DNA of 64,000 nucleotides, from NCBI GenBank assembly GCA_016713175.1, contig JADJPQ010000030.1, forward strand, positions 124,001 to 188,000, in the 5' to 3' direction. Positions 8,811 to 18,016 of this stretch are shown here, in pieces. This stretch comes from Planctomycetota bacterium (GTDB lineage: Bacteria; Planctomycetota; UBA1135; UBA2386). Under the pieces are notes generated by a model. It worked only from the letters and a program-made list of their open reading frames with translations, had not been told where the DNA came from and searched no databases. A program made the position numbers and the translations under genes. Each line of letters opens with the position of its first letter. The stretch's first letter is position 1.

Positions 8811-10859
8811 TCACCGCAATCGGATGTTCGTCAGCGTGATCACCTCCGGCCCCCAGTCCTTGCCGTAGATCCGCTCGAACCGCAGCGACGCCGGCAGCAG
8901 CAGTTCACCAACCGGCTGGAACCCGACCAGCACGGTCTCGGTCCAGCGCTCCGTCGACTTCGCGCCGCTGTGTTCGATCGTGACCTTCGTCACCACCTGC
9001 CGCCCGCCGACCGCCTGGTAGTGGAACCGGTGCTCGAGCCCGAACGCGGTCCGCCATCCGCGAACCAGCCCATCGCCGACCGCCACCGACGCAACCGGTC
9101 CATGTTCGATCGCGAACGTGCCGCCGGCATCCGCCGCAGCGACCTTCGCGCCGGCGAAGAACTCGTCGAACGGCAACCGATCATTGGGATCCCGCAGCCA
9201 CCAGATGTTGAAGCGGTCGGCCAGCGCCGCCGTCAGATGCGTCTGCAGTTCGGGCGCCAGCTTGCCGGCGAAGGTGCACTGCAGTTCGCGCAGATTGCGG
9301 CCGATGCCAATCGCCTGCAGTGAGCCAGAGAACTTCTTCTGACCGCGCCAGATGTCCTCGCCCTTGCCGGTGGTCACTTCGAAATCGGCGCTCCACGCGA
9401 TCGCGGTCGTCGGCACATGCCAGGCGGCGTCCCACGCGGTGCGCAGCGCGGCGACGCCGTCGCCGATCGGCGGCTCTGGACGCACGGCATCGCGCCCGGA
9501 AGGTGTAGGTTCGGTCAGGCGCAGTTCAGCGATCGAGTAGGGATTGGTACTGCCCAGCAACTGCGTGAACGTGCACGCCCTCGGCAGCACCAGACCGCCG
9601 AGTTCGGTGTAGGCAAACGTCCAGGTCGCGAACTTGGACGTGCGCCGCGTGACCAGCCAGGCACGACCGCGCACCTCGCTGTGCCAGGTCTCGCGCGCCC
9701 CGTCGCCGCGGCCGGTGCTGGTGATCCGTTCGCCGACGACCTGCACGTCTTCGCTCTCGCCGACCTTGCCGCCGGTTGCCGATACCTGTGCGCCGGTGCC
9801 GTTCCGCCAGCCGGGGCCGCGGATCTCGACCCGATCCTGTGCGATCGGCACCAGCTGGTTCTTCTGCCGCAGCGCCGCGAAGTCGGGCCGCCGCACCTGC
9901 GCGAACGCCTCTTCGAGCAGCAGCGCAACGGTCGCATCCTTGCCGCTCTCGATGGCGATGCGGATCGCGCCGTCGGCGGGCACGGTGTAGCGGCCGGTTG
10001 CGGTGAACTCGTCGTATTCGGTCTGCGAGTTCAGCCGCAGCCGTCGCTCGGTAAACGCGAAGCGGCCGCTGAGTTCGCCGGCCGGGGTCGGCCAGCGGTA
10101 CCAGGCGTCATAGGCCGGCTGCAGCAGCTTCTCGCCTGCGTCGGCGGCGACTTCGCCGACCAGGCTCCAGTCGACGATGCGGAAGTTGGTCGCCTTCATT
10201 GCGCAGCCGGGCGCTTCGTCGCGTTCGAGGAAGCAGCGCGGGCCGGGCCGCGTGGCAATCACGAACGGCGTGGTCGCCTTGGCCGGCAGGCGAAAACCCA
10301 TCAAGTCCACGACGTCGACCGGTTGCGTGAGCGTGACCAGACAGAGCACGTCGAGTTCGCGATCGAACGGATTGGTGAACGAGACTTCGGTGACCGGAAA
10401 GCTGCCAGCCAGCGACGTTCGCTGCACGCCCTTCGGCTCGCTGATCTTCACTTCCGGCTTCGGGACGTCGCCGTTGCCGTACCAGGAGGCCGCGATCACG
10501 CGGACATCGAATGCACCCTTCTTGCCCGGCAGGGCGGTGGTCAGCGTGTAGGTCTGGCGACCGTTGGCGGGCGCGGGACGGCCGTAACGCGCGACCAGTG
10601 GCAGGGACACGCGGCGGAACGTCTCGGTGCGCGGCGGATCGACCTTGCGTTCGCGCAGGACGATCTCGAACTCGAGCGGCTCGGCGGCGAGGGGGCCGCG
10701 GTTGGTGACCTCGACGACCATCGTCTGCCAGCCTTCGCTGGTCGGTTCCAGGCTGCTGACCTTGCAGGTCAGCGAGTCCAGGTTGCCGGTGCCGAAGCTC
10801 GGGACCTGGGAAGGGCAGCCAACGGCGAGGCCGAGCAGGATCGTCAGGCGCAAGGTCAT
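8811..10859 (-). CDS. Putative secreted lipoprotein with two related halves
   Basis: The 682-residue product has no family I recognise. The N-terminus is a short hydrophobic signal ending LGLAVGC at residue 15, which could be a lipobox, although a plain signal peptide is possible. Residues 25-200 are beta-rich with an Ig-like look. The rest appears to be two related segments. One ends with LGGLVLPRACTF and then IAELRLTE (about residues 430-460). The other ends with VGELLLPASLRF and then ITLTNIRLR at the C-terminus. Both have the pattern 'hydrophobic-GG/E-LxLP, then a strand to RL'. The gene is divergent from the next one across 138 bases that should hold both promoters. Function unknown; cell-envelope location is likely. 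Confidence 0.8.
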   Translation of the reverse strand: MTLRLTILLGLAVGCPSQVPSFGTGNLDSLTCKVSSLEPTSEGWQTMVVEVTNRGPLAAEPLEFEIVLRERKVDPPRTETFRRVSLPLVARYGRPAPANGRQTYTLTTALPGKKGAFDVRVIAASWYGNGDVPKPEVKISEPKGVQRTSLAGSFPVTEVSFTNPFDRELDVLCLVTLTQPVDVVDLMGFRLPAKATTPFVIATRPGPRCFLERDEAPGCAMKATNFRIVDWSLVGEVAADAGEKLLQPAYDAWYRWPTPAGELSGRFAFTERRLRLNSQTEYDEFTATGRYTVPADGAIRIAIESGKDATVALLLEEAFAQVRRPDFAALRQKNQLVPIAQDRVEIRGPGWRNGTGAQVSATGGKVGESEDVQVVGERITSTGRGDGARETWHSEVRGRAWLVTRRTSKFATWTFAYTELGGLVLPRACTFTQLLGSTNPYSIAELRLTEPTPSGRDAVRPEPPIGDGVAALRTAWDAAWHVPTTAIAWSADFEVTTGKGEDIWRGQKKFSGSLQAIGIGRNLRELQCTFAGKLAPELQTHLTAALADRFNIWWLRDPNDRLPFDEFFAGAKVAAADAGGTFAIEHGPVASVAVGDGLVRGWRTAFGLEHRFHYQAVGGRQVVTKVTIEHSGAKSTERWTETVLVGFQPVGELLLPASLRFERIYGKDWGPEVITLTNIRLR

Positions 10860-10997
10860 GAGGGAACGGTAGGTGGCGATCGATACGCCGGGGCCGCCGG
10901 CGGCGTTTGCCGGCGACGAATGTTGCCCGGGTGATCGTCGGTGGCATTAGCATGGGGCACCCAGACGGCTCGAAGGAACCGTTCCCACGTAGACCCC

Positions 10998-13349
10998 ATG
11001 TGCACGTTGTTCGTCGCTGCGTTGTTCTCGCTGCTGCCGCAACAACCGGCGGCGCCGCCGCCCAAGCCGTTGGTGGTCCGCGGCATGGTGCTGGATGGCG
11101 AACTGCGACCGGCGCGCGAGGTCGCGATCGCGGTGATTGCGGATGAGAACGTAGAACCGGCGGCGGCGCTGGCGACGCCGGCCGTGCGGACGGCGGCGGA
11201 CGGGACGTTCGCGGTGACGGTCGATGAGTCGATGCACGCGCTGCTGCTGGGCGGCGGCAAGTTCGCGACGATGCAGGCACTGATCTCGCGGTTGCAGAAT
11301 CGCAGCGGTGAGGTCGACCTCGGCCCGATCGCGCTGGCGCCGGGAACGATCGGTGGCGGGCGGGTCCGCGACGAGAAGGGTGAACCGATCGCCGGCGCGT
11401 TCGTCGAGGTGACCGATCTGCTCGATGCACAGCCGTTCGTGGCCAACCGCGATGTGAATCCGTGGCAGTGTCGGACCTTTGGCCGTACGGATGCACGCGG
11501 CGTGTTCAAGCTGGTCGGCATGGTGCAGTCGGCCGGGCGTCTGCGGGTGCAGAAGGAAGGCTACTTCGACGAAGTGCGCCGGCCGGTTGGCATCGGTGAA
11601 TCGTTGGACGTGACCATGTCCTTGGCGCCGGTGGTGACGGGTCGCGTGCTGGCGGCGGATGGTACGCCTTTGGCGGATGCGTCGGTGTCGATCGGCAACT
11701 GGCCGGACGCAGCGCGGACAAAGTCCGATGGCGAAGGACGATTCTCCTTGTCGCCTCGTCAGCGTGGTATTGGTACGGTCGTGGTTATCGACGGGGTTCG
11801 CGGTGATTCCGCGAGTGCACGCTTCGGGGCGGGGCCGGTCGAATTACGCCTGCCGGAGCCGAAAACGGAGCAGATCGGCGTGCGCGTGGCGGCACGCAAT
11901 GCCGATGGGCAACCGGTCGAGAACTTCACGGCGTGGGTGTCCTGGAATGCGAGCAACCAGATCCAGTACCGACCCGACGCAGAGATGCTGGGGCGTCGCC
12001 AGCGGGGTGGCGTGGATTGGTCCGCAACGGCAACAGCAGGCCTCGCCGAAGTGCGCGGCCGCCAGGCTCCGGGTGAGGTCGCCGTGGTGTTCGTTCGCGC
12101 CGAGGGGCTTGGTTTGGGGAGGTTGCAGGTGGAACGCGAAGCCATCGGCAGCGAGCCGTTGGTGGTCACGCTGCAGAAGGAGGCCGTGGTCTCCGGGCGG
12201 GTCGTCGACGCAAAATCCGGTGCCCCGATCGGCAACGCCAGGGTGCTGGCGACCCAGGGGGTGACCGACTCGAAGCGACGGCACTTCCTGAGCGGTTTCG
12301 AGACAGTCGATTCGATGATGGATTCTCCGACGGTGACTCAGACGGATGCCGACGGTCGCTATGAACTGCGTCAGGTACCGTCCGGCGCGAATGACGTGTT
12401 TGTGCAGGCGCCGGGCGCGATCGAAGTGGCGCCGAAGCTGGTCGAGGTTGCTGCCGGCGAGGTGAAGACGGGCGTGGACTTCGCGATTCCGGCGAACGTC
12501 CAGTTCGCCGGGGTAGTCGAAGAAGTGCTGCCGCCGGGCTCGATGGTCCGGGTCCACTGGCATCGCCCTTCGATGAGCAGCACCGGCTGGGTGCGCGAAT
12601 ACGGGGATGCGACCGACCTGTCGACCGATGGCGCCTTTCGATTCCCGGCGCTCCACCCCAAGCCCTGGGAACTGCAGTTGGTCTGCGTCGCCCCACCGCG
12701 CGGCGGACCGAGGTTGAAGTTGCCGATCGGCGTCTGGGACGGCGCGGCGCCTGGCGACGCGCCGCGATTTGCCAGCTCCGGACCGATCCGAGCCCGCGGC
12801 GTCGTGGGTGGACCGATTCCATGGCAACGCCTTGGCGTCGCCGGGTTCTGGCGGTCGCGTGCCAACCACGTCACGTCGAGCTTCTCGATCGACGGACCCG
12901 TTGCACTGGTGCAGTCCAACCGGTCGTTCTCGATCCTGACGCCACGACAGCCGCACGCACTGCTGCTGTTCGACGTGCTGACGGGTGTTGCGTTGGAATG
13001 GCGGACCGTGACCGATTTCGCTGCCGAAACGCCAGCAGCGGTCGAATTCGCCGGCACGGCAATCGAGGCCGAAGTGTCGCTCGGGGTTACGCCGGATCGA
13101 CCCCTGGGCAGTCTGGTCCGGGTCGCCTTCGAACCGGAACCGGAGCAATGGCCGGCCGGGGTCGGCGCCATCCTGCCCGCGAGCAAGGGCAGGATGGAGC
13201 AGCGACACGGCATGCACTTCGATGCAGTTGCCGGTGAGTCGATCCGCTACTGGTTGCAGGCGCGCAGCGGCAAGCTGCGCATCGATGGTCATGAACCGGT
13301 TGATGTCGGCTCGGTCACCGGAGCGATTACGTTGTCGGCACCCCGCTGA
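10998..13349 (+). CDS. Secreted protein with carboxypeptidase-regulatory-like repeats
   Basis: The 783-residue product starts at ATG 10998 with a signal peptide (MCTLFVAALFSLLPQQ). An in-frame ATG 57 bases upstream would spoil the signal. At least four Ig-like repeats of the carboxypeptidase regulatory type are visible. Each opens with a phrase such as VRGMVLDGELRPAREV, GGRVRDEKGEPIAGAFVEV, TGRVLAADGTPLADASVSI or SGRVVDAKSGAPIGNARVL, and each is followed by a T.ADG.F or TDADGRY element. No protease catalytic motif is visible. Such proteins usually act as surface or periplasmic binding modules; a role in polymer binding is inference. Three relatives lie further along the window (starts at 27253 and 35551, and on the minus strand at 32271). 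Confidence 0.85.
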   Translation: MCTLFVAALFSLLPQQPAAPPPKPLVVRGMVLDGELRPAREVAIAVIADENVEPAAALATPAVRTAADGTFAVTVDESMHALLLGGGKFATMQALISRLQNRSGEVDLGPIALAPGTIGGGRVRDEKGEPIAGAFVEVTDLLDAQPFVANRDVNPWQCRTFGRTDARGVFKLVGMVQSAGRLRVQKEGYFDEVRRPVGIGESLDVTMSLAPVVTGRVLAADGTPLADASVSIGNWPDAARTKSDGEGRFSLSPRQRGIGTVVVIDGVRGDSASARFGAGPVELRLPEPKTEQIGVRVAARNADGQPVENFTAWVSWNASNQIQYRPDAEMLGRRQRGGVDWSATATAGLAEVRGRQAPGEVAVVFVRAEGLGLGRLQVEREAIGSEPLVVTLQKEAVVSGRVVDAKSGAPIGNARVLATQGVTDSKRRHFLSGFETVDSMMDSPTVTQTDADGRYELRQVPSGANDVFVQAPGAIEVAPKLVEVAAGEVKTGVDFAIPANVQFAGVVEEVLPPGSMVRVHWHRPSMSSTGWVREYGDATDLSTDGAFRFPALHPKPWELQLVCVAPPRGGPRLKLPIGVWDGAAPGDAPRFASSGPIRARGVVGGPIPWQRLGVAGFWRSRANHVTSSFSIDGPVALVQSNRSFSILTPRQPHALLLFDVLTGVALEWRTVTDFAAETPAAVEFAGTAIEAEVSLGVTPDRPLGSLVRVAFEPEPEQWPAGVGAILPASKGRMEQRHGMHFDAVAGESIRYWLQARSGKLRIDGHEPVDVGSVTGAITLSAPR

Positions 13350-13385
13350 CTTGCTCCGACCGCGATCAGCGGCTCCATTGCCGGC

Positions 13386-14459
13386 ATGCGCTGGTACCTG
13401 TTCGTCGTCGCGTTGTTCGCCGCGTGCCAGTCTTCCCCAACAACCGGCCTGCGCGGCACCCTGCTGGCGATCGGCGGCGGCCTCGACAACGATTCCCGCG
13501 CCGTCTACGAACGCTTCCTCGAACTCGCCGCCGCGAACGGCCCGCCGCGCATCGTCGTCGTGACTGCGGCAACCGGCGATCAGGACCAGGAAGTCGTCGA
13601 CAAAGGCGAATCGCTGCGCACGTGGCAGCCCGGCGTGCAGGTCGAGTTCGCGCGGCGCGAGACGCCGACCGACGCGACGGTGGCGATGATCGATCAGGCG
13701 ACCGCGCTGTTCTTCACCGGCGGCGACCAGAAGCGGATCCTCGACCGCTATCGGCCCGAAGGCGGCGACTCGCCCGAACGGCAGGCGATGCTGCGGCTGC
13801 TCGATCGCGGCGGTGTGATCGCCGGCGCCAGCGCCGGGGACGCGATGCTCGGCAACCAGATGCTGCTGTCGGGTCGCAGCGCGCCAGCACTCGGCATCGC
13901 GCCACCGCCCCGCGATGGCGAGGAATCGCCGGTTCTCGGGCCACAGCTCGGGCAGGGCATGGGGTTCCTGCCCTGGCTCCTGACCGACTCGCACTTCTTC
14001 GAACGCGATCGCGTCGGTCGGCTGGTTGCGGCGTTGGCAGCCGGTGGTTGCCGGTTTGGACTCGGTGTCGGCGAGGATGCTGCGGTCGAGATCGATCTGG
14101 CCACTGGCGATGTGATCGGCGTGACGCCGAGCGATTCGCTGTTGGTCGACATCGGCAGCGTCGTGCGCAGCGGCGCGCGGCGCGACCAGGTCCGCGCCAC
14201 GTTGCTACGACAGAACGTGCGCATCAACCTCGTTCGTCGTCTGCTTGCAGCACCGGAGCCTCCGCCGCCGCCGAGCGGACCAGAACACGTCGTGCCCGTC
14301 GTGGAGGCGGGGCAGAACCGTCAATTGGCCTCGTGGCGCCAGTTCCTCGCCGCCTCGGTACCCGGCAGTGGCACGTGGACGTTGCCGCTCGAAGGTTGGC
14401 AGGTCGTCGCCTGGCCGGATGGCCAGGGTGGCGTCGTGTTTTCGGTCGGTCCGCGCTGA
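13386..14459 (+). CDS. Cyanophycinase-like peptidase (S51), lipoprotein
   Basis: The 357-residue protein begins with a signal ending in a lipobox (LFAAC, Cys14). The fold is that of the S51 peptidase/cyanophycinase family. It has an N-terminal GTLLAIGGG strand, FFTGGDQKRI at residues 109-118, and the nucleophile Ser149 in GASAGDAM. LTDSHFFERDRVGRL matches the DxHFxxRxRxGRL signature, followed by GVGEDAA. Cyanophycinases hydrolyse beta-Asp-Arg dipeptides from cyanophycin. An exported, lipid-anchored form suggests use of external polymer or cleavage of other isoaspartyl peptides, but the substrate cannot be read from sequence. The gene is 36 bases after the preceding repeat protein and converges stop-to-stop with the next. 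Confidence 0.87.
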   Translation: MRWYLFVVALFAACQSSPTTGLRGTLLAIGGGLDNDSRAVYERFLELAAANGPPRIVVVTAATGDQDQEVVDKGESLRTWQPGVQVEFARRETPTDATVAMIDQATALFFTGGDQKRILDRYRPEGGDSPERQAMLRLLDRGGVIAGASAGDAMLGNQMLLSGRSAPALGIAPPPRDGEESPVLGPQLGQGMGFLPWLLTDSHFFERDRVGRLVAALAAGGCRFGLGVGEDAAVEIDLATGDVIGVTPSDSLLVDIGSVVRSGARRDQVRATLLRQNVRINLVRRLLAAPEPPPPPSGPEHVVPVVEAGQNRQLASWRQFLAASVPGSGTWTLPLEGWQVVAWPDGQGGVVFSVGPR

Positions 14460-15719
14460 TCAGCGTGGTGCCGGCAGGCGGAACGTCGCGTCGCCGCGGC
14501 CCTGCGCATCGAGCGAAGCCACTGCGAACCCGCGCGCGACCAGACGCTGCGCCAGTTCGTCGGTCAGCCGTGCGTCATCGGCGAACAGCAGTTCGACCTC
14601 GCGTGGCCGGTTGCCGTGGTGGATCCGGACGTGCACGTGGGCCGGGATCATCGTGCCGGGGTAGCCGAGCGGCCGGATGCTCCGCAATTCGATCTCGCCG
14701 CGCGTGTCGGTGCGCACGCTGCCGCGCAGCCGAGCGTCGTCATTGTCCTGGCCATGGTTGTAGCGGCCCAACGCGTCGGTCTGCCACAGGTCGAGCGCGA
14801 TGCCGACGAGCGGCTGGTCGGCGGCATCGACGAAGCGGCAACGCACCTGCATCGGGATCCCGGGTTCGGTGGGGTGGGCCAGCCACAGCTTGCCCACCGG
14901 TCCGCGTTCGCGCTGCCAGGTGACGAACGCGGGTTCGCGGCGGATGTGCGCGAGCCCAGGATCGCTGGCCAGCGCCGCCGCGAGGTCTGGTCGACCGGTC
15001 ACCACCTGGTCGCACCAGGTGAGAACGTCGGCGACGTCGCCGCGGTCCGCCGAGGCGTAGGCCTGTTCCGCGAAGCCCTCGGATCCGGTGCTGAAGTCCG
15101 CGACCTTCACCAGGCGCAAACGGAGCATCAGGAACTCTGCCCCGATGCGTTCGGCTTCGGGAGTCGTGATCACGCGCGCGGACGCCCCGACGACGACTGC
15201 CTGGTGCGCCAGTTCCTGCTGGCCTCGGCGCGTCCGCTCCGACGTATCGTTGGTCGCGATCAGGCAGATCGGCAAGTCGGACCGCAGCCCCTCGATCACC
15301 GGGGCGAATCCATCGAACAGCAGGAGCCCGAGTCCGCGCGGCCGTTCCTCCATCGTCCACTCGAACATCGGCGCGATGCCGTCGCCGGCCGCCGCGAAGG
15401 CCATGCGCGTCGCGTCGATCGACAGTTCGCCGGCGTGCATCTGGATCAGCCCGTGCGCCGCCGCCAGTCGTTCGCTCGTCGGTTGCAGCAAGAACAGGGA
15501 CGTGATGCCGCGCTGCTTCAGCTCGTTGCCGAGCACAAGGGCACTTGGACCGCCGCCGGCGACCAGCACGCAAGGTGCCGCGCGTTCGCCGGATGGCAGC
15601 AGGCGCAGTTCGATCTGCCCTTTGCCAGGGCCGGTCCATGGCGGCAGTTCGCGTACCGGGTCCTGTGCGGGAAGTGTCAGCAACAGCCAGAACGGGACGA
15701 GCGATACGCACGGTCGCAT
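14460..15719 (-). CDS. Secreted two-domain protein with intradiol-dioxygenase-like C-terminus
   Basis: The 419-residue product has a signal peptide (MRPCVSLVPFWLLLTLPAQ). Residues 300-370 match the core of intradiol ring-cleavage dioxygenases. LDLWQTDALGRYNH is followed by a TDTRGEIELRSIRPLGYPG region and then PAHVHVRIH. The four iron ligands of the family can be placed: Tyr320, Tyr353, His361 and His363. Residues 45-205 form a separate alpha/beta-looking domain (VLVAGGGPSALVLGNELKQR) that I cannot assign; an alpha/beta hydrolase-like fold is possible. Export and a non-catabolic neighbourhood argue against a simple catechol pathway. It may be a secreted oxidase acting on aromatic polymer. The ATG at 15719 was chosen because it alone gives a signal peptide. 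Confidence 0.75.
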   Translation of the reverse strand: MRPCVSLVPFWLLLTLPAQDPVRELPPWTGPGKGQIELRLLPSGERAAPCVLVAGGGPSALVLGNELKQRGITSLFLLQPTSERLAAAHGLIQMHAGELSIDATRMAFAAAGDGIAPMFEWTMEERPRGLGLLLFDGFAPVIEGLRSDLPICLIATNDTSERTRRGQQELAHQAVVVGASARVITTPEAERIGAEFLMLRLRLVKVADFSTGSEGFAEQAYASADRGDVADVLTWCDQVVTGRPDLAAALASDPGLAHIRREPAFVTWQRERGPVGKLWLAHPTEPGIPMQVRCRFVDAADQPLVGIALDLWQTDALGRYNHGQDNDDARLRGSVRTDTRGEIELRSIRPLGYPGTMIPAHVHVRIHHGNRPREVELLFADDARLTDELAQRLVARGFAVASLDAQGRGDATFRLPAPR

Positions 15720-15826
15720 GTGCGGTTGGACGCCGGTCCGCTCGCGATTGTTAGCTGCATCCGCCGATGCCGCCGACTTCGCGGCGTGGTGGGGTATCCT
15801 GCCGTGGCCCCAACCCAAGGCCACCC

Positions 15827-18013
15827 ATGCTGAGTTCCCTGCTGCTGTTTGCCCTGGCGCCGCAAGAGCCGGTGCACCTTGCCGACGACCGGCGTGTGCT
15901 GCCGACGCTCGGCCGCACGATCCGCGACGAACGGCTGCTCGATGCCGCCGCCGGTCGCATCGTTCGTCGGACGACCGACGTGCACTCGGGTGCGCTCGTC
16001 GACCTCGATGCGTTGTTGCAACTCGAGAGCGCCGCAGCCGACCGGGCTCATGGTCGCATCGCGCCGGAGTTGCGGGCGCAGTTGCAGAAGGCCAGGCCGA
16101 CGGATCGGTTGACGATCGTCGTCTGGCTGCAGCGACCGGCGGGACTGCCGGACCTGCGCGCCGTGCTGGACGCCGCACGGGCCAGCGGACTCGATGCCGA
16201 ACAGGCCCGTCGCCGGGCCTTGGCGGTCGCGAGCGAGCACACCGCGCCGGTGACCGAAGCGTTCGCGGCACGGCTGCGCGCCGCAGGTCACGAAGTCGTG
16301 CAGGTCGATGCTCACGTGCCGATCGTGTTCGTGCAGGTTGCTGCCGCCGACGTCGCCAAGGTCGCGGCGCTGGAAGGGATCGATCAGGTCTACTACTCGT
16401 TCCCGACGTGGATGGCCGAGGAAGGCACCGCCATGCCGATGCCCAACGAATGGGCATCGCCATCGGCGCGCACCGATGCGGTGCATCGCCGCGGCATCAC
16501 CGGCGCGGGCGTCAAGGTGCTGGTCAACGATGTGGGCGCGGTGACGCGGACCAACCCGTCGTTGCCGCCGATCGTCGTCGGGCCCTCGACGGTCTCCGTG
16601 CAAGCGCACGCCACGGCCGTCGCCGGCATGATCGCTTCGCATCACGCCGTGCAGCATGGCGCGGCGCCTGGACTGACGCAGTTGTGGGACTACGGCGGCG
16701 CCAGCGACACCGCTGCGCCGTTGGCCTGGACCTGGGGCATGCAGCAGGGCATCTCGTTCGGCAACTGCTCGTGGTGGAACGGCAACCGCGGCTCGATTGC
16801 GTTCCTCGATCGCTACTTCGACTACATCATCCGCGCGTTCGCCGTGCAGTTGTTCAAGTCGGCTGGCAACCAGAACAATGGGCAGCCCTGCACGACGCCG
16901 GGCAACGGCTTCAACAGCATCGCGTCGGGCAACGCCGACGATCGCAACACGCACGACTGGGATGACGACATCCTGGCGCCGTCGTCGAGCACCGGCAATC
17001 CGCAGCCTTCCAACCACGAGAAGCCGGAGGTCTGCGCGCACGGCACGACGATCACCTCGACCAACACTTCCAACGGCGTCAGCGCCCAGGGAACGGGCAC
17101 GTCGTACGCATCGCCGGTGTCGTGTGGCACCGCGGCGTTGCTGGCGCAGCAGGATCCGGCACTGCAGGCGGCACCCGAGGCGATCAAGGCGTTGCTGATG
17201 GCCGGGGCGTGGAACGACATCGTCGGCGGCCAGCCGCTCAGCGACTTCGACGGCGCCGGTGCGATCGATGCGGCGGCCTCGCACTCGGCACTGGCGGCGG
17301 GGCGCTTGATCCGGACGTCGCTGACGGCAGCATCGTTTCCTGGCGGCGAAGTGACGTTCGCGGTGCCGCTCGATCAGGGCGACGAGGCGCGGATCGTCGC
17401 CAACTGGATGTCGCTGGCCGATTCGAGCTATGCGACGACGGTGCTGCAGATGGACCTCGACATGGTGATCCGTGCGCCCGGCGGCGCCGTGGTGGCGTCA
17501 TCGGCGTCGACGGCCAATCCGTTCGAGATCGTGCAGTTCGTGCCGCCGGTCACCGGCGTCTACACGGTGGCGTTGCAGCGGATGCGCTTCCAGGGCACCA
17601 GTGAGCCGCTGGCGCTGGCATGGACGACGTCCTGGGACACGCGTGTCGATCGCGTCACCGTGACCGGCACGCCGCGGCCGGGCAACACGGTCGGGATCCA
17701 GTTCTTCGATCGGTATCACCCCGGCAGCGTCTACTTCGGTGTGCTGTCGGCGACGCCGTATCCGGCGACCTGGCGGCTGCCGAACAACAAGGTGCTGCGG
17801 CTCGGCTATGACGGCCTCGCCGATGCGTCGTTGTCGTTACCCGGATTCGTCGGGCTGCTGCCGGCGAACGGCACCGTGAACACCAACCTGACTGTGCCGC
17901 CGCTGCCTGGTCTCGTCGGCCTGACGTTCCATCTCGGCATGCTGACGTTGCAGACCGGCGTCGGCGTGGTCGAAGAACTCGGCGATGTCACCTCGGTGAC
18001 GATCTTGCCCTGA
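15827..18013 (+). CDS. Secreted subtilisin-like serine protease (S8) with C-terminal extension
   Basis: The 728-residue product has a signal peptide from ATG 15827 (MLSSLLLFALAPQ). A propeptide-like region spans residues 80-200, then the protease domain. The Asp is in VKVLVNDVGAV, the His in VQAHATAVAGMIAS, the oxyanion Asn in FKSAGNQNNG and the Ser in GTGTSYASPVSCG. After about residue 480 comes a beta-rich extension with a pre-peptidase-like half (GVYTVALQRMRFQG) and a final domain shared in style with other secreted proteins here. The region around the His lacks the usual HGTxVAG and reads HATAVAG, which is tolerated in divergent S8 members. The gene is divergent from the dioxygenase-like gene across 107 bases. 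Confidence 0.88.
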   Translation: MLSSLLLFALAPQEPVHLADDRRVLPTLGRTIRDERLLDAAAGRIVRRTTDVHSGALVDLDALLQLESAAADRAHGRIAPELRAQLQKARPTDRLTIVVWLQRPAGLPDLRAVLDAARASGLDAEQARRRALAVASEHTAPVTEAFAARLRAAGHEVVQVDAHVPIVFVQVAAADVAKVAALEGIDQVYYSFPTWMAEEGTAMPMPNEWASPSARTDAVHRRGITGAGVKVLVNDVGAVTRTNPSLPPIVVGPSTVSVQAHATAVAGMIASHHAVQHGAAPGLTQLWDYGGASDTAAPLAWTWGMQQGISFGNCSWWNGNRGSIAFLDRYFDYIIRAFAVQLFKSAGNQNNGQPCTTPGNGFNSIASGNADDRNTHDWDDDILAPSSSTGNPQPSNHEKPEVCAHGTTITSTNTSNGVSAQGTGTSYASPVSCGTAALLAQQDPALQAAPEAIKALLMAGAWNDIVGGQPLSDFDGAGAIDAAASHSALAAGRLIRTSLTAASFPGGEVTFAVPLDQGDEARIVANWMSLADSSYATTVLQMDLDMVIRAPGGAVVASSASTANPFEIVQFVPPVTGVYTVALQRMRFQGTSEPLALAWTTSWDTRVDRVTVTGTPRPGNTVGIQFFDRYHPGSVYFGVLSATPYPATWRLPNNKVLRLGYDGLADASLSLPGFVGLLPANGTVNTNLTVPPLPGLVGLTFHLGMLTLQTGVGVVEELGDVTSVTILP

Positions 18014-18016
18014 CGC

